NCBI RefSeq assembly: GCF_024679245.1
Contig: NC_090177.1
Span: 41,442,018 to 41,506,017, forward strand
Length of the DNA stretch: 64,000 nt
DNA from: Pseudorasbora parva
Lineage: Eukaryota > Chordata > Actinopteri > Cypriniformes > Gobionidae
Direction of reading: 5' to 3'
How positions within the stretch are numbered: position 1 is the first letter of the stretch; each line of letters begins with the position of its first letter. Of the stretch, positions 55,882-64,000 are shown in pieces. The position numbers and the translations under genes were made by a program. A model generated the notes under the pieces. The model saw only the letters and a list, made by a program, of their open reading frames with translations, was not told where the DNA came from and ran no database searches.

Positions 55882-56253
55882 TACACTGTAAAAAAATGTA
55901 GGTTTAACTTCAAGGAAGTAACCTGGTTGCCTTAAAATTTTGAGTTTATTGAAGTTAAAAATTTGAGTTGATACAATGAAGGAAATTGGTTTAGAAACTC
56001 AAAATATTATTGTATCTTAACCAAATAAAATGTGTGTGATATATCATGAAAATAGCACTATTTGGCATGTTTCACTGCGTCATCACAAATAAAATTACCC
56101 AATATGCTTACATATTTTAATAACATTTGAATAAAGGTTGTCGATTCTCAAAAAAATGTCATTGTATTAACTCAAATGTTTAATTTTAATAAACTCAAAA
56201 TTTTAAGGCAACCAGGTAACTTATTTCTAAAATATTCTTTTTTTTACAGTGTA
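55882..56253. mobile_element. Foldback MITE, copy 2 (one interior arm)
   Basis: Termini tacactgtaaaaaaatg and tttttttacagtgta; subterminal acctggttgccttaaaattt and its inverse. The interior keeps caaataaaattacccaatatgc in the forward sense only. Confidence 0.88.
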
Positions 56254-56651
56254 TGTATAAATAAAATTAATCTGCTTTGTCATAAATATACGCTTGTGAA
56301 AAAGAAGTACACCTACTTTTAAAAAGATCACAGAAATAAACTTTAAAAGAATATACTTAAGTGCAAACTGAATGTAATGCTTTTGGAAACAAAACTGCAA
56401 TTCAATGAAAATGTATTATAGTTTAAATTTATATTAAATGCAATTATCTAAAATCAAGGGTGCAATCTCACACAATAAAAAATTGCAGGAATCATTCATT
56501 AAATTATTCATTATTTTACAATGAATAACTGTATTTAGAAATGTGCAGTTATTAATGCATGCTGAGTCCATTTCTTATGAATTACTGTTAATCAGCAGCA
56601 GAATGATGCCGACATCAGTCATTTACTGCTCTTGATTTACAGTTAATTCAC

Positions 56652-57031
56652 ACACTGTAAAAAAAAAAAATATTGAAAAAATAAGTTACCTGGTTACATT
56701 AAAATTTTTAGTTCATTGAAATAAAACATTTGAGTTACTACAACGAACAGTTTTTATAATCGACAACCTTTATTAAAATATTACTAAACGATTTTGTTAG
56801 CATATTTGGTAATTGTGTGTTTTATGTGTGATGACGCAGTGAAACCAAATCCAGATAGTGCTATTTTCATGATATATCACATTGTTTATATGGTTTAGAT
56901 ACAATAATATTTTGAGTTACTATTTATTAAACCAATTTCCTTCATTGTATCAACTCACATTTTTAATTTCAATAAACTCAGGCAACCAGGTTACTTACTT
57001 TAAGTTAAACCAACAATATTTTTTTACAGTG
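56652..57031. mobile_element. Foldback MITE, copy 3 (opposite interior arm)
   Basis: Termini acactgtaaaaaaaaaa and tttttttacagtg; the subterminal acctggtta and caaccaggt pair. The interior keeps the inverse arm (cgacaacctttattaaaata, gcatatttggtaattgtg), opposite to copy 2. Confidence 0.88.
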
Positions 57032-57374
57032 CATGATAAAGTTGTCTTGCCACAGTAAGGAATGATATTGTTTAGTAATGTAATTCTGTTGACGTCACCA
57101 TGATGGTGATCAGTGTTCATGTGCTTGGGATCTTCGACCTTGTATATTCATATTCAAATGTTGATCAAGCCAAGTCAGAAGTGTGACAAATGAAAAGATT
57201 TCTTAAAAAGATGACAAGCTAGAAAGTTAGCGATATTTCAGCATGAAGATTTACCTGTATCCTATTTCTAATTCATATTTGTTTGTAGATGGATTTTTCA
57301 AAATAGTGAAGCAGCTCCTGATATTTATCTTTTGACATCATTGTGCAACACAAGATTGTTTTTCTTCCATCACA

Positions 57375-57928
57375 TACACTGTAAAATCCAACAGCTGTTC
57401 TTACTAAGACTTTTTAGTAAACTTTACTTAATGTCCAATCATTTGTTGAATTTACTTAAAACAATTTAGTAATCTGAACTGTTTGCATGCTCTGCCTTTG
57501 TTACTTAGAAAACTCAAGTAAACATTACTTGACTGGCTTGAGTACCATTTTGCCAAAGGAAAAAAAAAAAAAACAGTGGGTGGGCAAAAGGTTGAGGCGG
57601 GGCATTTCTTAATAGACTTTTCCCTCATTTCCTCCACTTCTGCAGTCGCCGTTCTTCTTAGTTGCATTCACTCATTTTCCAGTAACCTTGAATATTATTA
57701 AAAATACAACTAAATACTTTGGGAAAGCATCACATAAGCTGACTTCATAAATTTATGTTGATTTCCTAAAATTTCTCACCATTATGGTGATCGGTGTTCC
57801 CTTTGGTTGGGTACTTGGAACTTAATTTATATTACTATAAATCTCTTCCTATTGTTGCAATGCAACACAAAATCACAGTCATCTGATTTCAAAGAAAGGG
57901 AAGTAATAAGTGTATGTATGTATGTATG

Positions 57929-58018
<90 letters not shown>

Positions 58019-58726
58019 CATACATAGACACACACACATATATATATATATATACATACATAGACACACACACATATAATGCCAATTAATGACCTTTTAT
58101 CATTTCATTGCTAACACTTCTGACAATTTTTTTTAATTGTGTTGATATAATGCCTCTATTTTTGTGACAATATCCAACAATTAACCATGCTTGAGTCACA
58201 CACAGACTTCAACATTCAGCATGCAAAACACAACAATGGTAACATTATTTTTTTTACACTTAATAAATAAAACCATTACAAGTTCATTTGCTGTCATTAT
58301 TGGGGTTATACTGACAAAAGACAGCAAATAAAATAAAAGTAAAATAAAGCCAAAAGTAATAAAACGGAGATGCATTCTGGGAGTACACTTCCTCAGCTAA
58401 CAGATGAATTAAGCCGACACAACTTGAATGGTTTAAGTAAGAAAAACTTGATGCAATTAAACTTACTTAATTGAGTGTTAAGTTCAGCTTACTTGAGAAG
58501 GCAATCGGTTTCCTAATATTTTCCTAATATTTTCCTAGTAATGTGAGCACAAGTTAACACAACTAATAATTCTGAGTTAAGTATACTTAATTAACTAAGT
58601 TTTCTGTACAAATTTTCTTAAGTTTTGCCAACAAAAAAATAATACGCTACTTTACTTGAAAATTTTAAGGCAATCGGTTTTCATACCTTTTCTTAGTAAA
58701 GTCAACTTATTACATTTTACAGTGTA
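57375..58726. mobile_element. TIR element (tacactgtaaaat ... attttacagtgta)
   Basis: Ends are inverted copies. The subterminal regions are rich in acttactta / taagtaag-type motifs on both sides. Contains a compound microsatellite at 57,911-58,076. Relative of the interrupted repeat at 46,078-47,241. Non-coding. Confidence 0.75.
57911..58076. repeat. Compound TATG/TA/GT/CA microsatellite
   Basis: TATG units, a long TA run, a GT run, TA again, then two catacatagacacacacacat segments. The frames of up to 90 codons across it are artefacts. Confidence 0.95.
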
Positions 58727-58980
58727 ATAGACATCAATAATTGACACACAAAACACAACAATGGTGTCGCTCAACAAGTAATAATAATACAAAAAATATA
58801 CATTCTGAACATTACAAAATAAACAAGCTGTACTCTCTGAAAAAAAGGTACAGTTCTGTCACTGGTACTCTAAGGTACAAAAGTGAAAAGGTACATCTTT
58901 GTATCTTACTCACCCCTAAATGGTTCATATCAGTACTTTAAGAGTGCGTATTAGTACCTAAAAGGTACATATCAGTACTT

Positions 58981-61694
58981 TAAAGCCCCGTTTCCACCAC
59001 AGGAACTTTACCCAGGAACCAGGAACTTTGGGGCGGTACTCGGTGTGTTTAGACCGCAGGAACCAGGGTCTAAATGAAGTTCCGGGTAAATATTTCCCCC
59101 TCCAAACGGCCCTGCTCGCGAGGTAGTACTTTTTCAAAGTTCAGGAACTTTCGAGGGCGGGACTTGGGCGCTGAACATGCTAATTGGTTTAGCTCGCAGC
59201 CTTTTATGGCATTTTTAAAAGTCTTTTGCGAGGTTCGTTCTGCGTTCAGTAAATATCAGTCTTGCTCTCTGTCTGATGGTGCGCGTTCGCCTCAGCCATC
59301 TCACATGCAATGTCAGTAATAGCTGATAATAATATACATTGTCATTTTAAATCTAGCTTTACAAGCTTTCTGTAAAAAGTCAATCTGTGGGTTTGTAGAT
59401 TTCATTGAATTTAATATGTAAACTTTATTTAACAAAATTAATTTCTTGTTTTTTTGACAGTTTTTTGCATTGAAATTATTTAAAAATTACTGGAATAAAA
59501 TCTACTAAATGTGGTTGTTAAGGATTTAGCTATTATTTTTGAATAATTTCAACTCGAGAGAATATTGAATTAATCCAACATGATACAAATGAGCTGTTTT
59601 CAATTTAGAAGCATTTCCTGTTAAAACGCATGCTTAATGCAGCTCACAGCACGAGGCACACATGCACTGGAGTTCCTCGATGCAGACTCATTTCTGACAA
59701 AGGTAAGGACTATTATTTAATTTATATTTGAAAAAGCTGTTGTAAATTGTACAAGTTGTCTACTTGATGTAATATGAATGTCATTTTTAATATATAGGGC
59801 CTATTGGACCTTAAAGGTGCATTGTCGTTGCTGTCTATGTGTGGATCAGATTTAATCAAAAAATGGGTCTGGGATGACGTGGGTGAGTACATGAAATTTT
59901 ATTTTGTGTGAACTAACCCTTTAATCTGGTTTTCTTCAGTAAATTTTAAAGGAAAAAGCATTATTTTTCACATATTTAACTTATCTAAAATGTGCTGTTG
60001 ATTTTGATTGCTTATCCAGGGTGTTGCTATGCTGGCCCTTAGAGGAGATATCATTAATTAATTTCTTTCTTTTAGGATGAACATTGTCCTGTTGATATGA
60101 CGAGAGGTGGACATCCGCTGCATGGCAGAATTCCTTGGGGAACGTACAGGAGATCTCATCAAAGAATTCAACGTATGCAAACATAATTTCAATATACCAA
60201 ATGTGTGAATTTAAATAAATTATTGTTGGTTACTTAACCATAATATTGTTGACTAGACTTAACTTGTTTGATCAGTATTGTAAGATACAAACAGAGTTTA
60301 GATTTTCTCTTTTAATCAGTATTTCTTAGGTTATGAGTCTCACTGCTGTTTATGATTGAAGGAAAATGAAGAACAGTCAGGAATTGAACAGCTTTTGATG
60401 GCAGTAATTGTGACCAGGACAGGAGCTAAAAGTGACAGTCCAAATGACACTGGAATCGCTATCGAATGCTTGGAAGTTCTCACAGGCCTTTAAGTTGCAG
60501 TTGTGATGGTAAAGAATAGTCAATGTTCACACTGAGAATACAAAATTTGTGACTTGTTGGCAATAAAATGAGTTTGTAATTCATCTTTGATGTCTGTCTG
60601 TTATTCATACCTGCAATCAGAATTAATTAAATGATTTTAATTAATCCACTCATTAAAAATAATAATACCAACTTAATTTTGTGTTAAATCAAAACAATTC
60701 CATTAAGTAGTATTCATTACCATAGTCAGGTTTTTGTCCAAGGAAACCAATATTTTTGTTTAAATTTTACTTAATTATTTTGTGTGATGTTTGCAGTTAC
60801 TCATTTTGAATAGTTGATTTTTAATGTGCTCATTTGATTAATTCTAACTCAATTTTTAAGTGTGTTGAATTTAATTAATAACATTGCTTGTAATCTGTTG
60901 CCACAATTTTATTGAGTAGATATAGGGTATTATTTTTTACAGTGTGCTGCATGCTGCTGAATCTGCATATTAGTGCTCTTTTCTGTCGTTGTTAATTTCA
61001 TCTTAACCTATACATAACCAGCAAAAGCAGCACAGCTTGAATCTCTTCCATACTCGTTACTAATTTTTTTTTCTCCATGTAAACGACCTGAAGGATTACT
61101 TTTAAGTGTGCGTCCTTACATGACGTGACAGCAAGCGCCGCGCTCATGTTGACAAGAGAGGAAAGTTAATTTTTCTGAGGGGTAAATTTCGTAAGTTATG
61201 AAGATAATGTTGGAAGAATGACACAGCTTATATTGCCCCAGACAGTTTTTACTTTAACTGCGCCTGACAGAGGAATTTTCTGAGATGATTATTACACTTT
61301 ACAACAAATAAATAGCTTATTATACTATACTGTATTAGTCCTGGTGGCCGATAAGAGTTGCTATGGCTACAGTTAACACAGTCCAGCTGCTGGAGAAAAC
61401 AGCGGCGACATTTTTGATGCGGCAGACAAACTGCATGACGGTTTAGATAACGTCTCATGTAAACAGTCCACTAAATCTTTCAATCGATGCACACAAAAAA
61501 ATGATTCCTGTCCGTCACTGACTTGGAGGAGCAGTCGCGCGCAGTCCTACATCACCGGACTAATCTGCCTAACCTTCTCGGAACTTTATCGCGGTCGAAA
61601 CGCAGACAGCTGCAGGTCTGGGGGGAGAAAAGTTCCTGTAAAAAAGTTCCTGGTACAAATTGTTCCGGGTAATTTAGGTGGAAACGGGGCTTTA
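58981..61694 (+). mobile_element. 2.7-kb TIR element (taaagccccgtttccacc) with a gene remnant
   Basis: Ends taaagccccgtttccacc and ggtggaaacggggcttta are perfect inverted copies over 18 bp. Subterminal ggaactttacccaggaacca is mirrored by the tggtac..aagttcctgtaaa region. It interrupts the 42-bp minisatellite between units, with TTA-like flanks. It contains exon-like segments at 60,076-60,172 and 60,362-60,570 and a fragment of the gtgaactaaccctttaa MITE end at about 59,858-59,922. Confidence 0.78.
60076..60567 (+). pseudogene. Two-exon remnant of a captured or transposon-borne gene
   Basis: Exon-like segment 1 (60,076-60,172) follows the acceptor ttctttcttttag and ends at a donor (aac|gtatgc). 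Segment 2 starts at 60,362 after tgattgaag, reads 43 codons to a TAA at 60,491-60,493, and has AATAAA at 60,562-60,567. The phases agree: one frame joins CMAEFLGERTGDLIKEFN to ENEEQSGIEQLLMAVIVT and SPNDTGIAIECLEVLTGL. An in-frame TGA sits early in segment 1, so the product is broken. The SPNDTGIAIE-type motif reminds me of a large family of uncharacterised fish proteins (some named SAM-domain 3-like); this rests on memory alone. An upstream segment ending tgacaaag|gtaagg (about 59,701) could be a 5' exon. Confidence 0.4.
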
Positions 61695-62716
61695 GAGTGC
61701 GTATTAGTACCTTAAAGGTACATATCAGTACTTTAAGAGTGCGTATTAGTACCTTAAAGGTACATATCAGTACTTTAAGAGTGCGTATTAGTACCTTAAA
61801 GGTACATAACAGTACTTTAAGAGTGCGTATTAGTACCTTAAAGGTACATATCGGTACTTTAAGAGTGCGTATTAGTTCCTTAAAGGTACATATCGGTACT
61901 TTAAGAGTGTGTATTAGTTCCTTAAAGGTACATAACAGTACTTTAAGAGTGCGTATTAGTACCTTAAAGGTACATATCAGTACTTTAAGAGTGCGTATTA
62001 GTTCCTTAAAGGTACATATCGGTACTTTAAGAGTGCGTGTTAGTTCCTTAAAGGTACATATCAGTACTTTAAGAGTGCGTATTAGTACCTTAAAGGTACA
62101 TAACAGTACTTTAAGAGTGCGTATTAGTACCTTAAAGGTACATATCAGTACTTTAAGAGTGCGTGTTAGTTCCTTAAAGGTACATATCGGTACTTTAAGA
62201 GTGCGTATTAGTACCTTAAAGGTACATAACAGTACTTTAAGAGTGCGTATTAGTACCTTAAAGGTACATATCAGTACTTTAAGAGTGCGTATTAGTACCT
62301 TAAAGGTACATATCAGTACTTTAAGAGTGCGTATTAGTACCTTAAAGGTACATATCGGTACTTTAAGAGTGCGTGTTAGTTCCTTAAAGGTACATATCGG
62401 TACTTTAAGAGTGCGTGTTAGTTCCTTAAAGGTACATATCGGTACTTTAAGAGTGCGTATTAGTACCTTAAAGGTACATATCAGTACTTTAAGAGTGCGT
62501 ATTAGTTCCTTAAAGGTACATATCAGTACTTTAAGAGTGCGTGTTAGTTCCTTAAAGGTACATATCGGTACTTTAAGAGTGCGTGTTAGTTCCTTAAAGG
62601 TACATATCGGTACTTTAAGAGTGCGTGTTAGTTCCTTAAAGGTACATATCGGTACTTTAAGAGTGCGTGTTAGTTCCTTAAAGGTACATATCAGTACTTT
62701 AAGAGTGCGTATTAGT
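61695..62716. repeat. 42-bp minisatellite, about 24 units
   Basis: Each unit contains gagtgcgtattagtacctt and aaaggtacatatcagtactt. Variants: gttcctt for gtacctt, cgtgtta for cgtatta, cggtac or acagtac for cagtac. Because 42 is divisible by three, both strands stay open across the array: minus 61,552-62,838 (428 codons of RTLKVLICTFKVLI-like repeats) and plus 61,697-62,755 (352 codons). Neither is a gene. Confidence 0.95.
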
Positions 62717-62781
62717 CCATTTTTGGTTTTGTACCTTAGGCTACCACCCCAATGACAGCACTGTACCTTTTTTTCTGACAG

Positions 62782-64000
62782 TTTGTTAAAAGGAAAGGAA
62801 AGGAAAAATAAATTCAGCAGCACAAATAAAACCAACAAGAATCAAGATCTATTCATGCCGCACTTCATGCTGGGTAGATTCATAGTACACATGCACTGTA
62901 GAAATACAGGATGAAATTCAGAGTGCAGTTTGGGACAAGAGACGTCATACTGTGGATCTATTATATTTGAAAAAGGGTACCTACTCTCATTTCTATTGAA
63001 ACGTGTATGTCATGTATTTAATTTATTTGTAATTACGCATGTGCAATGATGAATTAGCATACTTTTATTTAACTTTTAATATAAAATCAAATAATACACA
63101 AAACTTGAAATTATAATCAAGCACATAAGTGCACTTCTTTAAAGCATGACAAAAGACTATCAGAACATAAGATACTTTAAAGTAAAAACTCAGTTTGACA
63201 TTATTACCAAGTGCACTGTGTCATTAAATGGATTTCTATTTCAAGGATTTGTTATTTACTAGTTTGTTTGTTTTTTAAACAATTTTAAGTGCACATTCAA
63301 CACATTAACTGCACTTCTTTTAAGAAGTAAAATAGTTAAAATTACAAACATTTGATGCATTGGAGTGTGCAATAAACAGGTATGCATACTTAATCATTTA
63401 TATTAAAAGAGTTTACATTTATTCATTCATTCATAATTTAATTTTTTTTTTAGCAAACAACACATTTTCTTTATTATAATATTGATAATTTGCAATTTGG
63501 GAGACATGTCCCCCATCCCTCTTGAGGATCTACACCTGCATTTTAACAGTAATACTGTATGTTGTTGAGAAAGAAGCAAACTGGCGATTTCATAAATCTC
63601 TGTCTTAAATGGTGATATCCCTCTCTAATGGCTTGGTAATTGACGTCACGCCAGGCAGATTCAAGGTGCTTTCACTGCTTTGACAAGTTAAGTGGGGGGT
63701 GGAGGGGGCATGGGGCCATTGTCTTTCAAATGAGCTGTCAAGAGGGGGCGTCCCGTCAGCAGTTTGCCTTAGTACCTGCCCGTTAATAATTGAGCCGTGA
63801 GCTTGTGGAGGTGTATGGCGTGTAACAGACAACTTATGTGCTTTGATTGACAGATGAGCTAACTGCGACTTTTTTCCCCTAAAGAATAAAAACAGAGGCA
63901 GGAGACACACCAGTGATTGAAATCAAAGGGAAATGGGAGGTCTAAATAGAAATGATGAGAGAGTATCTGTGTGTGTTCAGATGGGTTACTTATTGTGTGG
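62782..64000. other. Unique sequence; 63,600-63,930 is a candidate conserved block
   Basis: AT-rich to 63,560, then balanced, with taatgg, gttaataattga and ttgattgaca motifs that occur in vertebrate enhancers. A 101-codon minus frame covers it without a recognisable motif. No gene seen to the end of the window. Confidence 0.4.

Larger units (their letters stand above)
58831..62781. mobile_element. TIR element carrying a 42-bp minisatellite
   Basis: Outer ends: tactctctgaaaaaaaggtacag and, inverted, ctgtacctttttttctgacag. The interior is almost entirely gtacctt / aaggtac sequence. The left part has under two minisatellite units before the nested insertion (58,981-61,694); the right part has about 24 units. 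Confidence 0.8.

Noticed and set aside
57807..58085. Frames of 60-90 codons on both strands
   Set aside because: They are made of the TA/GT/CA compound microsatellite.
59798..59882. Exon-like segment with AG acceptor and GTGAGT donor upstream of the gene remnant
   Set aside because: The donor sequence gtgggtgagtacatg belongs to a MITE end (it continues into gtgaactaaccctttaa), so the exon look is coincidental.
61552..62838. 428-codon minus frame and 352-codon plus frame with 14-residue repeats
   Set aside because: The 42-bp minisatellite unit is a multiple of three and so stays open on both strands. The flanks are transposon sequence.

Overview
The window looks like nuclear DNA of a teleost fish, most probably a cyprinid (carp/minnow family). 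Evidence: it is AT-rich, has no bacterial-style operons, and is packed with dispersed repeats typical of cyprinid genomes. These include Tc1/mariner relics, a tRNA-Ala-headed SINE, piggyBac- and Harbinger-like debris, several short terminal-inverted-repeat (TIR) families, long CA/TA microsatellites and two large minisatellites. I see no intact cellular protein-coding gene. Most long reading frames are either transposon genes or artefacts of tandem repeats whose unit length is a multiple of three. The window is therefore best read as an intergenic or intronic region.

Layout. 1-9.3 kb: a TA microsatellite, an inverted-repeat element, small TIR elements, and a GC-rich retroelement-like remnant (4.0-6.2 kb) split by two later insertions. 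9.3-13.2 kb: a nest of DNA elements; one carries a short minus-strand exon ending at a good splice donor. 13.2-21.5 kb: mostly unique sequence, one dead Tc1-like transposase (15.4-16.2 kb) and one large cyprinid repeat (17.8-18.9 kb). 21.5-31.5 kb: a roughly 4.8-kb, 21-bp minisatellite split by a full-length Ty3/gypsy chromovirus on the minus strand (26,021-31,157). 31.5-48 kb: unique, partly conserved-looking sequence between a Harbinger-like element with a Myb/SANT fragment, a three-level nested palindromic element (36.6-38.0 kb), many microsatellites, a second Tc1 relic (42.5-43.5 kb) and a Harbinger-like insertion (46.4-46.9 kb). 48-58.7 kb: a SINE, a degenerate piggyBac element with TTAA borders, more TIR elements and foldback copies. 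58.8-62.8 kb: a TIR element carrying a 42-bp minisatellite, itself interrupted by a 2.7-kb TIR element that holds an exon-like gene remnant.

The gypsy element is the one coherent functional unit. It has two 429-bp LTRs that I read as identical, a 5-bp target duplication (GAGAT), gag with a CCHC knuckle, and an uninterrupted pol (protease, reverse transcriptase, RNase H, integrase, GPF motif, C-terminal chromodomain). There is no env gene. Next to the 5' LTR is an 11-nt stretch perfectly complementary to an LTR segment lying about 25-32 nt downstream of a TATA-like box. That is the arrangement expected for Tf1/sushi-type self-primed reverse transcription. All family assignments rest on motifs visible in the sequence and on recollection of repeat families; no database search was possible.
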